Assembly: GCA_012295275.1 (NCBI GenBank)
Contig: CM022668.1
Coordinates: forward strand, 7,232,529-7,296,528
From: Chrysomallon squamiferum
Lineage: Eukaryota > Mollusca > Gastropoda > Neomphalida > Peltospiridae
DNA: 64,000 nt
Direction of reading: 5' to 3'
This document shows, in pieces, positions 25,567 through 40,514 of the stretch (position 1 is its first letter; every line of letters starts with the position of its first letter). Below the pieces are notes generated by a model. It was not told the origin of the DNA. It did no database searches and saw only the letters and a list, made by a program, of their open reading frames with translations. The translations under genes were made by a program, and so were the position numbers.

Positions 25567-25760
25567 TATACAAAGATACACGTGTTAATATACTTACATA
25601 CTTACACACACTGCTAACCCACCCACTACCTCCACCACAGACACACACTCACACACACACACACACACACACATACACATACACACATATACACATACAT
25701 ACATACACTAATATACACAGACACACATAGAGACACAAACATATATACAGACACACACAG
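25376..25760 (+). repeat. 188-bp tandem duplication with CA tails
   Basis: The segment TACAAAGATACACGTATTAA through ACACTGCTAACCCACCCACT starts at 25381 and recurs at 25569 with few changes. Each copy is followed by CA repeats. Confidence 0.85.
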
Positions 25761-25799
25761 ACACTTTCTCTCGCTCATTACTTGTGACTCACACATCCA

Positions 25800-25817
25800 T
25801 GTACATGCACACACAGA

Positions 25818-25871
<54 letters not shown>

Positions 25872-25898
25872 CACACACAGACATGCAATGCACACACT

Positions 25899-25934
<36 letters not shown>

Positions 25935-25937
25935 CAT

Positions 25938-25978
<41 letters not shown>

Positions 25979-26007
25979 CACACACACACACACACAGACA
26001 AACACAT

Positions 26008-26043
<36 letters not shown>
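25800..26043. repeat. CA microsatellite with ATGCA/GACA interruptions
   Basis: About 240 bp of CA units interrupted by AGACAAACACATGCA modules. The long frames are His-Thr or Val-Cys artefacts. Confidence 0.95.
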
Positions 26044-26047
<4 letters not shown>

Positions 26048-26779
26048 GTGGAGTGATGTTAAATATATAAAACATTCCAGGTGGTGTGTAACAACAAACT
26101 CTGTGTCAGAAAGTGATTAATGAAGAATTTTGTTTATTTATTGCTCCTCTCGGAGATTATTTATACCTCAACAGAACTCACTCACCTCTATGTTTACCTG
26201 TTGACCCTCTATATCTTACCTGTTACAGAGGAAAAGTTAGGGAAAGATCAGCTGGGAGTGACTCAGTTTTGTCTATAGTTACATTAAGAATGACTTTTAT
26301 AATCTTTTTTTAATAAAATTGTACGTTGTCATCGTCATATAAAAAAAAAGAGAAGTTTTTTCATAATTAAGATATGGATGATTTCAAATTTAAAAATAAT
26401 TTCTTTTATGCTGTATGCACATGCAGACATGCATGTAGATATTCACTATCTTTATTATATCATTGCCACCTATATTTTTTAGTTACATAATTTATAACTT
26501 TTGTACATGCACACGCACATGCACACATAGAGTCACGCATATATACATGCACAGACACTATACATACATACTACATACACTGACACAGATCGTATTGATT
26601 GTTTTCTTTGTAATGTGTGAATACTGATTTATTTAACTTGCATTGCAAAACTGCATGTATAACATTCAAGTATATAAACATATCTGTTTATTTATCTGTC
26701 TTTTATATCTATGGATATACATTTTTTCTCTTTATTTTCTCACCAGTTTTTTTTGCTTTCTTCTGTATCTTCTTACTCA

Positions 26780-26782
<3 letters not shown>

Positions 26783-26862
<80 letters not shown>
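26783..26862. repeat. TC then CA microsatellite
   Basis: TC units (26783-26848) switch directly to CA units. The same TC-to-CA arrangement is seen at 39727-39838. Confidence 0.95.
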
Positions 26863-26986
26863 TCTCATATTTTCTCTTTCACTCTTTCTTATGTTAATTT
26901 CTTTCTGTAAGATGTTATCCACAATGTTCCATTCTTTGCATCCACAATTTTTTTCATTTCTTTCTTGTAGCTTATTCTTTTTATTT

Positions 26987-27080
26987 ATTTTTTTGCAGTA
27001 ACACTTGAATGAATACCTAGGTAATATCTACTATCTAACATTATTATCTATGTAGTCATTCAAGTGTTACTGCAAAAAAA
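26987..27080. repeat. Hairpin-forming inverted repeat
   Basis: TTTGCAGTAACACTTGAATGA on the left (ending at 27012) pairs perfectly with TCATTCAAGTGTTACTGCAA starting at 27055. The match is extended by T/A runs, giving arms of about 26 bp and a 42-bp loop. No target duplication was recognised, so the origin (foldback element or local inversion-duplication) is open. Confidence 0.8.
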
Positions 27081-27494
27081 AAAATAAGAAAAAAGAAAAG
27101 AAAAAAAAGAATATGCAACAACAAATGAATAAATCTTTTATTTCTTATCACACCTGATAAGAATAATAATAATAATTAAAAAAAACTACTACAGCTTTAA
27201 TAACAGTATCCTAAGAACTAAAGATTAAAATATAATTCCTATAATATCAAACAACCTGCAAAATAATAATCAAAAAGCCCCAAACCAACAGGAAACAAAA
27301 TCCCTAGTTACAAAAACAAAACCAAAAACAACTCATTTGAAAAACAAACCAGTACTTTCTGTTCATTAAAAGTGACCAAGAAATGATATATATATATATA
27401 TATCTTCGGTCATTCACCTGAAATGAAATATTACCCTTTTTGTACTCAAATTATTTATTAGTCATTATCATATGTCTGTGATATATACAAGCTA

Positions 27495-27495
27495 G

Positions 27496-27574
<79 letters not shown>
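27495..27574. repeat. GT microsatellite
   Basis: About 38 GT units with one C interruption. The downstream 27.6-28.1 kb is unique sequence with no recognised gene. Confidence 0.95.
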
Positions 27575-27576
<2 letters not shown>

Positions 27577-28226
27577 TTTCATATTGTAAACAGCAGTATT
27601 TTATATCATTGTTATTTATATGTGTGTTGCGAAAGAGTTTTCTTTATGTGAAAATATTGCGTGCTTTGTGGGAGGGACTGCTTAGGCCTGTCACTGTGTT
27701 TGTGTCAAATTGTAGGTGGCAAAGGTTTGTCATTTGTGGGTGGGGGAGAAATCTATGGTTCTGTATGGTTGGTCATGCGTAAAAATATTATCCTGTATTT
27801 AGGTCAGGTTGTGTTTAGGATAAATGTTTTATGGACGTAGTTTTGACTGGCTTTTGTATGCGTGAGAGTAAGGGTTGAGTATGTACGTGCCTCTGTGTGT
27901 GTGCGTGTGTGTGTGTGCATGCATGCACACATGCACATGTAGGATATCTGTAGCATTAGTTTGTCTTTGTATGTGAAACAAACAAATTAACAAAAAAAAA
28001 ATAATAATAATAAATATATAAATAAATAAACAAACAAACAAGATAAAAAATAAAAAGGAGAAGTATCCCCTCAAATTCATATTAGAAAATAGGCATTGAT
28101 ACACCTTCTATTGGGATCTGAAGAGTTACAGGATCAAAATCCACTGGGAGAATGATTTTTGATTCTATTTCTGCTTTTTCTATTATTATTATTGTTGTTG
28201 TATTACATTTATTATTGTTATCAGTA

Positions 28227-28227
<1 letters not shown>

Positions 28228-28273
<46 letters not shown>
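28228..28273. repeat. ATT microsatellite
   Basis: About 15 ATT units. Confidence 0.9.
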
Positions 28274-28714
28274 TAATGCCTGTAGAAGTTTGTTTAGCTG
28301 CTAAGAACAAGTTAATTTTCTTTTATTATTACTCTAAATTGTTTCTGTTGTTCTTGTAATTATTGTTGTTGTTATTGTTGTTGTTATTTTTCTCTCTTTC
28401 CTAAGGACTGTAATTTTTCTTGGTCTGGTTTCACACATGAAAATGCCATCATGAAACAATATCAATAAACTCAACTTGACTACGTGTTTGTCAAACAGCA
28501 GGTGTTGCTTTTCTTGTGACATACTGGTCTTGTTACCTAGTTCACTATTGAAAATCTATACACAAAAACTCCCACTAAACTATATTAGTAAGAGGCATGT
28601 AAGACACTGTTTAAATTATTCTTGAAAATACATATATACTGAAATAATGTACAGGGTACATGCAAATTTTTCATGTAGACATCAATAGACTTAAATGCAC
28701 ATATATTTTGAAAT

Positions 28715-28769
<55 letters not shown>
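28715..28769. repeat. CA microsatellite
   Basis: About 27 CA units. Related CA/GT and ATAC runs occur at 28981-29003 and 29215-29312. No gene is recognised between 28.3 and 30.3 kb, including the GC-richer patch at 29340-29450. Confidence 0.9.
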
Positions 28770-28773
<4 letters not shown>

Positions 28774-30318
28774 CACATAATGATACAAATTCATACACTT
28801 TGTTTTCTTTCTAGTGTTTGATATATTAATTCAGTTTACTTGCATGACAAACTGTGTGTTAACCATTCAAGTTTATAAATAAACTATTTTAACTGACAGA
28901 AAAACAACACACAATTGCTTATATTATGATACTGTCCATGAAGTAAAATTTGTAATACTAATTGTATGTGTACGTTTAAGTGTGTGTGTGTGTGTGTGTG
29001 TGTATGTCATTATCTGTGTGCATGTGTTTACATGTCTGTTTGTATCTAAGTGTTTATATATGTGGTATTTGCAAAATATTTATTAGTATTGTTTCTTTTC
29101 TATTGTTATTTATTTAAAATTGCATTAATCATTTCATCATCATTGTGATCTTATTGTATTTAATTGTTCACTCACACATTCACAGACAAAAACACACATA
29201 CACATATATTCATATACACACACACACTCACACTCACATATACATACATATACACCTACATGCATTTACACACATACATACACACACACACACACACACA
29301 TACATACATACATAAATTTAGTGATGATGTAATAATGCAGATGAGTTTCTTTGTGTGTTGCCGTCACTGCGTCACGCACCCACAGCAGCTGTTACATCAA
29401 CGCAGGGTTCCTCGCACTGTGTTCAGCGCGGATCAACCAATCGAAATCAAGTAAAATATGTTTGTGGGTCAATAACTCGAGAGTTCACATCGTTTTTCTC
29501 TCTTTTTTATTGATTAACATATATCTCTGTTTTTTTAGTCTTCCTCTTTTTTTTTTTTTTTTTTTTTATTATCGCTGTTAATTATGATCCAGAAGTAATC
29601 AGAATTTGAAAAACATAACCTGGTTTGTTTTGTATTTCAGTTTTGTTTCTGTTTATGTCCACTTTGTATGTGTTTATGTTTTATGTACCCATGTTTATGT
29701 TTATAAGTGTATTTATGTCTTATTTGTATGCGTTTAATACATATATGCTTATATTTATATGTGTTTATATTAAATTTATAAGCATGTTCATGTGTATTTA
29801 TATTTAATGTTCTTCTGTGTTTAACGTATACTATATGCATTATGTTAATGTATGTGTTTATCTTTAATGTTTGTTTATGTTTAATATATAACGTTTATAT
29901 TTTATGTCAGTTTTTATTTCATATATATTGTGTTGTTGTATAGGTTTATGGCTGTATATGCAAATACATTTGATATATGTGTTTATTTACTTTAGTTTAC
30001 GTATATACAGTATATTTTTTATCTGTGTGTTTGTGAGTGTGTACATTTTATATATATTTGTGCCTGTATATGTGTGTGTGTGTGTGTGTGTGTTTTGTAA
30101 CTATACTTTCTGTTTTCATGGGGGGGGAATGAGGAATGCAAAACACTTTTTTAATGTAATGATAATAACAATATAATGAAAAAATAACATTAATTATAAA
30201 AACCCAGCAACATCAAAATAGTGAATAAAATTAATATTAAAAAAGTTTGACAAATCAAACACACACCATTACGATCTTTACTTACTTATATATAAGAACA
30301 AAACCCCCAAAAAAAAAC

Positions 30319-30319
30319 C

Positions 30320-30387
<68 letters not shown>

Positions 30388-30398
30388 CAATAATAAGA
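30319..30398. repeat. AAT microsatellite
   Basis: About 21 AAT units followed by AAC/AAT variants and A runs. Confidence 0.95.
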
Positions 30399-30716
30399 AA
30401 ACAAATAAGAACAAAAAAAAAAAAATAACAGTAAAAAAAAAAGAAAAGAAAAGGAGGGAAAAAAATGTGATGTTTATATTTAAACGAACTCGCCATATGC
30501 AAGTGATAAAATATTTTTGGTTCTATCCCAAAAGCATTTGGCACATTAATATTTGGTGAAAGTCTGGCAGTGTTGTTCTTGTTCCAGTGTGTGTAAGGAA
30601 CTCTGCTGGTCATGTGACTAGCTAGGCGGGCAGGGTACAGTTGTGCAGAATGTGGGTGAGTGGGGCAATGGTTTTTGACTGATAAAGCCCACTGTATTGT
30701 TGTGGAAGGCGCTCTG

Positions 30717-30729
30717 TGACCTTTGACCT
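30717..30729 (-). promoter_or_regulatory. Perfect DR1 nuclear-receptor element
   Basis: TGACCTTTGACCT is a perfect direct repeat of two TGACCT half-sites with one spacer base; on the minus strand it reads AGGTCAAAGGTCA. This is the consensus bound by HNF4, COUP-TF and RXR-type receptors. It lies in a non-repetitive patch (30480-30760). No nearby promoter is identified, so function is unknown. Confidence 0.35.
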
Positions 30730-30873
30730 TTAGTTCTTTATTCCTAATCATCCTCCCTCACATAATCAAATGTCGGAGGGGGGGATTATGTTTGTGTTGT
30801 ATAGAGGGAGGGAGGGAACAGTGAGTTTTTTTAGTTTGTTTTTGTAGCCTTTTATATTAGTTTTTATCCAGTA

Positions 30874-30919
<46 letters not shown>

Positions 30920-31879
30920 ATGCATATATATGTATGTATATATGTATATGCATATGTATATCCTTGTTTTTATGTTTGAATTTATCTGTTATATACAAAA
31001 TGTGTGTGTGTGTGTGTATGTGTGTGTGTGTGTGTGTGTGTCTGCGTGTGTGTGTATGAAAATCATGTTAAATTAATGATTAATTTCCAATGATTAATTT
31101 TAAAACATGCAAATGTATAAATTTTGCAAAAACAAACTCAAATACATACAGAAACAAACATCTTAAAATAGACATAAAATGATTTTTAAAAATGGGACAG
31201 AAAACATAATCATAATAAAATAAAAAATACAAAAAGATAAATAACAAAAATTAGAAAGAAACTGCAGGTTTTTTAATTAAGTGGAGTTTCTTGCCTCTCT
31301 CACCTGCATCGTTTGTTCATCTTTATGACAACAATTTATAAATTTTTATAATACCAATTTATTAATCTATATAATGTCCCTTTACACACAAAAAAAAAAA
31401 AGAAAGAAAAGAAAGTAAAGTAAAGAAGAAGAAGAAGAAAAAAGCCTCAAACTGATTAAAGGAGAAGAAATCACTGGTGTCATTAAGATTTGTAACGTTC
31501 GGTCATTCACACTCAGCCCTGTTTTGTTCACCAGTCTTGTATTTAGATCTCTTGTTTACCATCTTATTGATTTTTACTATTTGTAAACAGTTTCATCCTT
31601 CAGGTCTTTCTATTCTCTGTTTTCATGCTTCAGATACCTCTTATACATAAATGAAATACCAAATGTTTCCACACGTCACACACACACACACACACACACA
31701 GGAGCGACCTACAAACCAGCAGTCAGTTTACAAAAACATTATTTCTAAAAGGCCACGGCTGATGTCATCAGCATTCATTGATCTTTTTGTTTATACAGAC
31801 ATCGGCTGCCAATCTTCTTTGACTTTGATATGTGACACCTTCGTCAACATCACTCCCCCATCTCATTACAGATAACCGC

Positions 31880-32235
31880 CCCCCTCTTTTTTCTTCTTCT
31901 TCTTCTTCTTTTCACGTCTGTCTTGCTGACCTGTCTCTGAACACACACACACACGTCCACTGCATGTCTGTCTGTCTGTCTGTCCAGCCGTCTTTCTCTC
32001 TCTGCCCGCTACTTTTCCTGGCTTCTTTTGCACGTTGATGATGATGAAGCCGCAGTGACGACACAGGCATCCTGACCTGCACTCTGACCTACTGTGTGGC
32101 AGAAAGTCGGTCAGGTGTTCCGACTGCGATTACTGATCAATGGGTACAGTATTGATTCAGTGCGTAAGCGGAATAAGATTCTGTAGTAAATATCTACAGG
32201 CCTCAGTAGTCTTTGGATGTGTTTATCTGTCTGTG
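31880..32235 (+). other. Unique GC-richer stretch ending in a splice-donor-like site
   Basis: A non-repetitive patch has short TTC, CA and GTCT runs in its left half and unique sequence at 32040-32235. It ends in CTGTG then GTAAGT (donor at 32236). It could be an untranslated exon of a + strand gene. No codon evidence supports it. Confidence 0.2.
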
Positions 32236-32901
32236 GTAAGTTTTTCTTTGTTGTTCTCTCGCTTTTACTGTTAGCTGTATTTCACTGGCTATATAATTTT
32301 ATTACACATATATATATATATATATATACATACACATACATATATATATATATACACATATACATACACATGCACATACGTGATTTTTATAGTACTCGTG
32401 GTATATACGCTAAGTGTGAAATTAATTTACATAAACATGGGTTGAGTGTTTCTGCTGTTTGCACACACACATATTGTGTGACAGTGAACTAATACGAAGT
32501 TTTTGCTGGGTTCAGGAAGTCTGTGTGTTTTCCTGTCTCAGCCTGTGTGAGTTATCTGGTTAGGTAATATATATAAATAACAGAGACACAGAGGCCACGT
32601 GTGTGTCACACTTGTGTGTCTGTGTCCGTCTCAGCGACAAGGAAGTGACCTGTTGCTCTCGTATTTTTAAACTGTCTCAGTTTTGGGCTTTTTTCTCAAC
32701 CGTTTCGGATGGTATACATTGCATTATAAATATTGTACTTTAGTCTTTCTTCGTTTTGTTTTCGCTTAATAAGTGTATGCTACGTTTAAGTTACGTTTCT
32801 TTTTTTTTTTAAACCACTTTTGTTTGTGGACATTTAAAATATATATATATATGACAAAGTTAGGTTGTTTTATTTATTTAGTAATTTTTTTTTTTTTTTT
32901 T

Positions 32902-32990
32902 AATTATTAAATTGTTAACTTTTTAATTTAGTTTTTAATGACTATAAATCTACATTCATACATACTAATATACATACACGTAACATACAT

Positions 32991-33022
<32 letters not shown>

Positions 33023-33324
33023 GTATGTACATACATGCATACACGCATACATTCATACATACATATATTCATACACAAAGCTACACACACACACATTTAT
33101 TTATTTATTTATTTTGTTTTAATTATTAAATTGTTAACTTTTTAATTTAGTTTTTGTGTCAAATAATATTTTTTATTTTAATGACTATAAATCTATATTC
33201 ATACATACTAATACACACACACACACACACATATATATATATGTATGTACATACATGCATATATGCATACATACATACATACATATATTCATACACAAAG
33301 ATACACACACACAACACACACACA

Positions 33325-33355
<31 letters not shown>
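32902..33355 (+). repeat. About 220-245-bp tandem duplication with CA/TA/ATAC core
   Basis: The module AATTATTAAATTGTTAACTT, then ATGACTATAAATCT, ATTCATACATACTAATA, CA run, ATATGTATGTACATACATGC and TTCATACACAAAG occurs twice. Its ATGACTATAAATCT part starts at about 32939 and 33181. Confidence 0.85.
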
Positions 33356-33360
<5 letters not shown>

Positions 33361-33619
33361 AAACACACATTTTTTTGCTGTACTCCTACAAATGACAGAC
33401 GAGGTAGGTTATTTAATTTATTACATGATTGGCTTCCATCACAGCCTGACCACTTTACAGAATGATTAATGATATCCTCGGGCAACACGCTTAATTAATA
33501 TTATCTACCTGGTGAACCCATTCATCTTCACCTGCATGAACTTTTAATAGATTTCTACCAGGTTGGGTATGTACTGCCCTGCATGTTCATCATTTATCTG
33601 CAAATCATGCCATTATTTC

Positions 33620-33775
33620 TGCTACTACTACTACTACTATAAATACAGCATCTTCTACTACTACTACTGCAACTACTAATTCTATTTCTTCTGCTACTAT
33701 TACTGTTACTACTACTACTACTACTACTGTTACTACTACTACTACTGCTGCTACAACTACTATCACTACTGCAAT
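33620..33775. repeat. Degenerate CTA triplet repeat
   Basis: CTACTACTA units with GCTGCT and TCTTCT interruptions. The minus-strand poly-Val frame is an artefact. Confidence 0.9.
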
Positions 33776-34092
33776 GTCAGTGAGTAGGTTTGTGTGGGTG
33801 TGTGTGTGTATGTATTCTGTGGGATAGGTTAGAATAAAAAAATAATGATTAGGGAAGTTTTCCTCGTTGCCTGTGAGTGGGTGTCTGTACAAATGAATGT
33901 ATATGATATTGTGATATGCACTTAGTGTATGTTTATGTAGATTATAGGGGAATAAGAGGCAATACTAGTTAGAGGTGAAGTACCTTAATTATGTTTGCTC
34001 AGATATGCGTATACACACACAGATACTTGTCTGGGTGTGTGTGTGTGTGTTTCTGTATATGTATGTCTCTTGTTTGTTTTTTGTTTTTGTTT

Positions 34093-34565
<473 letters not shown>

Positions 34566-34998
34566 CCACATGCACACACACTTATAAACACACACAGAAA
34601 TACACATACACATACAGGATATATCTAAAACATGTTCAGTATAGAAACCTATTTATATTTCATCATAATGTAATATTCTCCACTAATGCTTGTTTTGAAC
34701 AGATACAGAGACAACAACAACAACAGCAGCAACAGCTGACTCAGTCTTGTTACTTAATTTTATATTTCAGTGTCAATGTATTTATTAAATAGTAGTTTTA
34801 CTGATGTAACAGAATAACAATTTCCATACTAACAACAGTGATGTAAACAGCATCTACATCAGCAACAAAATATCAACAAGAAAATATATATATATATTCA
34901 ATCACATGCACAAATAAATACATACATACATACATACATAGACCACATATACATATATATATATAAACAAAAAATATATAAACATGCAACACACACTG

Positions 34999-35004
<6 letters not shown>

Positions 35005-35032
<28 letters not shown>

Positions 35033-35180
35033 CACACACACACACACACACAAACACAAATGCATACATACATACAAACACTAACACACACCACATTCAC
35101 ACACATAATACACAGACACACAGACACAAATGTTCACACACAAACACACAGGTACACTCACACACACAGACATACTGACA
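35005..35180. repeat. CA-rich repeat
   Basis: CA runs with ATAC and GACA interruptions. The sequence from 35190 to 36160 is AT-rich with no gene recognised. Confidence 0.85.
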
Positions 35181-36167
35181 GACGCAGTATTAGAAGTAAA
35201 GAAGCAGATTTCTCGGCTGTTGACCTCACTTCCTGGTTTGCTGTGCAGTTGTAACATCTGTTTGATGTGTGACTGGTCACCACTCAGCTACGTTTGTTAT
35301 TTACCTTCCTGGCAGAAAATTACTCTCTTCTTTCCCTTATTGATCCGTTCTTTACAATTGTTCTTGCAAACCAGGCATCTGTGATGTGTGTTCCACACCA
35401 GTGAACTCAGACACGCTCCCCTGATTTTTATTTATTGTTACGAGGTCACTGTTAAAATAAAATAAAAGTTATTATGTGTGTATGAGTGTGTTTGTGTTGT
35501 GTATGAGTGTGTTTGTGTTGTGTGTGAGTAGATATATATAAAAAAAAATTTAAAAAAATAAAAGATTGGTAAAATGGAGTTTTTAAGTATGTTTGTTTTT
35601 TAAAAAGAGTTAATTTTCATGGAATACAGAATTTTCTAGAGTACAGAGAATACCTTTGTCATTATAAAGGAATTTTATGTTGGGAGTGTTTCAGGGCAAC
35701 CATGGAATTTTCAAGGAAGAGAATTTTAAGTCATCCATTTTTTTTTATATGTTTACTCTTTGTTGATTTATTTATTCTGGTTTTTTTTTTTCATTATATT
35801 TATTTATTTTTAATTTTTAACTTACTTAACGTTTTTCTTATCTATCTTTCTTTCTTTATATTTAACTTTTAGTTTATTTAAAGGTAGTAATTTTGTTTTT
35901 ATCATTATTTATTTATGTATTATTTTTTGTTTGTTTGTTTGTTTATAAATTAAAATTTTACAAGCTGCCAGTTTCTGTTACCAGCTGATTACATCTATGG
36001 GTGTCATTTCTTTCCCACTTAAAACAGGAAATTAATCTGTAACATTTAATTATTTTCCTCTTCAAACTTTCTCCGCAATCTCAGGTTTCTTTTTTCCAAT
36101 TAACCACAGTGGCTTTCAAGTACTTCTTTAACTTTTAGAATGTACTTACTAAAAAAACAAATACAAG

Positions 36168-36350
36168 GACACACACACACACAAACACACAGACAGACAC
36201 ACACACAAACACACACAGACTCACATATATAAAACATACATAACATACACATACACATTCTTACACAAACACAGCGACAAACACAATCACACAAACACAC
36301 AGACACACACAAACACACAGACATATACATAGGCATGAACACATGGAAAT

Positions 36351-36401
<51 letters not shown>
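36168..36401. repeat. CA/AAACACA repeat
   Basis: Alternating CA and ACAAACACACAGAC modules end in a pure CA run (36353-36400). Confidence 0.9.
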
Positions 36402-36403
<2 letters not shown>

Positions 36404-36799
36404 TCCATTAATCACTCCATTTATAAGTGTTTATTAAGAAACAGAAAGAAAACGCGACTCATTTGAAAACTAACGTTTACGAATACTACGTCGTGTTTAC
36501 ATGTGGTAGTTGTTGTCTTCAGCTGATGTTACAACGACGCTGCACGACAGAATAATGATTTGTGAAGTAGATGTAAGATTATTATGTCAGTGTGGCTGTG
36601 TTTTTCTGCTGCAGTACAAGAAATCAATAAACACTTCTTTGATCCTCGCAGAATACGTGCGTCATTTGTACAAATAACAGAGGTGGAGAGTCCCAGCGAG
36701 TGGGGGGGTAATCTGTTTGTGTGAATGAGAGAGAAAGAAGTGGAGAGAGAAAAAAAAAAGAAGAGAGATGAGGGGAAAAAAAAGGACTGAAAGAGCAAG

Positions 36800-37215
36800 G
36801 TGAATGAATGAAAATGAAAGAAAAGTGAGAGAAGGAGCATAGTGAATGAATGAAAGAGAAGTGGAAGTGAGAGCAAGAGGAATGAATGAATGAAAGAAAT
36901 AGAAGTGAGAGAGAGAGCAAGATGAATGAATGAATGAAAGAAATAGAAGTGAGAGAGAGAGCAAGATGAATGAATGAATGAAAGAAATAGAAGTGAAAGA
37001 AGGAACAAGGTGAATGAATAAAAGAGAAATAGAAGTGAGAGAAAGAAGATGAATGAATGAAAGAAAAATAGGTGTATGAATAAGAAACAGAAGTGAGAGA
37101 AAGAGTGAGGTAAATGAATGAAAGACAAATAGAAGTGAGAAAAAGAACAAGGTGAATGAACAAGAAAAAAGTGAGAGAAAGAGCATGTGAATAAATGAAT
37201 GAAAGAAAGAAAGAA
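36800..37215 (+). repeat. GAATGAATGAAAGAAATAG minisatellite, about 40-45-bp units
   Basis: Units of GAATGAATGAAAG, AAATAGAAGTGAGAGA and GAGCAAG recur about nine times. Two nearly identical 44-bp units begin near 36920 and 36964. The minus-strand open frame of over 300 codons across it is a translated repeat, rich in Phe-Ser-His-Leu. Confidence 0.85.
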
Positions 37216-39199
37216 ATAAAGAATTAGAAAATGAGATATTAAAGAAGGAGAGAGAATAAAAAAAAATATCCATAGAGAGTATGTGAGTGAGAGAAAAATA
37301 TGTTTGTGTGTGTGTGTATGTGTGATTATTTGGATTGCATGTATGTGTGTTGTGTGTGTGTGTTTGTGAGTATTTGGATATAGTGTATGTGGTGTGTGTG
37401 TGTTTGTGAACATATAGGTTAGTTTATGTGGATATGTTTGACTGTTTGCATATGTTTGTACATGAGTAAGCATGTAAGTGTGGATATGTTTGACTGTTTG
37501 CATGTGTTTGTACATGAGTAAGCATGTAAGTGTGTTTATTTATGCATATTGTGTTGTGTGTGTGTGTGTTGAAGAAAGAATGATGAAGGATATAAAAGAG
37601 AGAAATGCATTGAAAGTTGGAAAGAGAGAGAGAGAGGAGGAATAAGAATATGAAAAGAGGGGGAAATTAGAAAAAACAGCAAACCTCCCCCACCAGCAAC
37701 AACATAACAAGGATGAATGCCACTCAGAAAATGTAGATCGGGAAAAAATAAAAATGTGTTAAAGAGGAAATAATATAATGAAGAACAAATAAACAAATGT
37801 TAATAAGATAAAAGAAGAAGAAAGTGACACACACAGAAAGAAAATAAGATAAATTCAAGTAATGTCAAGTCATCAGTTTTACTTAGTGCACACAGACTCA
37901 GATTTCTTACTGGAACTGTTGTTCCACTACCATTTATCAAAGGTCACAGTGAATTCTGTACTCTCCTTTTTACTGCTGTTGTTGTTTTCATTATTTGTTA
38001 TTGTATGTTTAAATAAATAAATAAATATTAAACTATTTAAAAATCCTGAATTCTTGTGTAGCCATTAAAAATATAATTTAAAATACAAATTGAAAAAATA
38101 TAAGAAAAATAAGAAAATATAATTTTAAAAAAAAGTGACTTTTGAAACTGTTTGAACCATTTTCATCATCATCAATCATCATCATTATTTTCCAAATGAG
38201 TTTCCTACCACATCTCAAAAACAAACAAAAACAAGAAGAAGAAGAAGAAGAAAACACAACACCATCCCTACCCCAACAAAAACAATAAATAAATAAACTG
38301 AATGGAGAATGTTGCATGGTGACTCAGTTTGTTAATCTAATTTCATCTTTCTAGTACTCAGTCTGTTTTGGTCTGAGTAAATGTGTATTTGTTAATTTGT
38401 TTATTTTAAATATACTTACACACATTTACCTACTCAAACAAACACATGCACAGATACACATACACAATACACAGTACACTTTCATTATAAAGTCATATGA
38501 AGTTTAACATTTTTGTAATTTCTGATCTATGTATGACAGAACTGATCTGTAAAAAAGGAAAATGGAAAATAATTTTACAATTTTTAAACATATTTATTGT
38601 TGAGATTCTTTCTTTTCAACATAAAACACCATAACTGTGGATAAAATTATGATATGATTCTGAAGTTCTAAAAATACCTTTTGTAGCTGATGTTATACTA
38701 TAATGATCATGGTCATATTGAAAATTAATATATTGCTACATATTTAATCCTACAAAAATTATTTTCTCTTATCTTTCTCACAGATCACTTCTGTCATGCA
38801 GAAGTTATACAAGTTTAAACATTAAATAAAATAATAATAAAAATAATACATGGATTTGAGTTAATAAATTTGTATGTATTCATTTGTCCATTAATTTTTA
38901 CATAAAACTGAAAAACAAGTGAAAAAAACCCAGGTAAAAAATATGTAGCTTCTGCCAGGCAGAAAGTAATTATAATGAAGTATACATTTTTTTTTTTTTG
39001 ACTAAACCAAACAACAGTAAGAGATAGTGAAAATGAACCAGCTGTTTCACCTTGAACTATTTAGAGTTTATTTAACAGATCTGAAATTGATCGCCTGGAC
39101 TTTATGCTGATTTTTGACCTCATCATTCTTAATCTGGGTCACCTGCTTGACTAATCCACTGATTGTTTTGATGTTAGACTGTATTATAACATTTTCTGT

Positions 39200-39200
<1 letters not shown>
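37216..39200. other. No gene recognised; AT-rich
   Basis: GTGT-rich short repeats (37300-37570) include a duplicated ATATGTTTGACTGTTTGCAT module at 37433 and 37484. The rest, including 37.6-39.2 kb, is AT-rich unique DNA without splice-supported exons. Confidence 0.5.
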
Positions 39201-39838
<638 letters not shown>

Positions 39839-40209
39839 CTATTATCATTTCTCATACGCCCACAACCTAAGTTGCAAATATCCAGATGTTTTTAGTTTTT
39901 TTAATTCCTGATTAGACTAGTTATCTCTCCTACTCTGCTTCATTAACAAACTGTTTTCATATTCTCATCTTAATGATTACAAACACCAGAGACAGACAGA
40001 GTGAAGGATCAGCAGTTTAAAGTTAAAACTGGTCAAATAGACTGACGCAGTATAATGATTGCAAGGAATATTGTGAAAACACTATAATGCTTGAGACTGA
40101 TACAGATTCCTTTCATTTAAGTTTAAAATCAGTGGTGACTGTTTTCAATTTACCTGTCTTCTTTAGATCAGCTGAAGTATTTAGAAATAGCAAGATAGGA
40201 ATTATACAT

Positions 40210-40266
40210 GTGCATGCCCACACCCACACACCAACACCCACACCCACACACCCACCCACACACACA

Positions 40267-40357
<91 letters not shown>

Positions 40358-40462
40358 ACAAACACATGTACACACACACACACGCACACACACACACGCA
40401 CACACACATGCACACACAGACACACACACACCACACACACACACACACAGTCACACACAAAC
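40210..40462. repeat. CA/CCCACA microsatellite
   Basis: CA repeats with CCCACA and GACACA interruptions run for about 250 bp. Confidence 0.95.
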
Positions 40463-40514
40463 ATACACAGAAGCCAAAATCTTTGAATCTATAGTAAAAA
40501 TAGTTATATATATA

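Noticed and set aside
30278-30751. Minus-strand frame of 157 codons
   Set aside because: Half is an AAT repeat. The other half is unique but has no recognisable motif or splice support.
36529-37515. Open frame of over 300 codons on the minus strand
   Set aside because: It follows a GAATGAATGAAAG-type minisatellite. Composition is Phe/Ser/His/Leu repeats, and other frames of the same repeat are open too.
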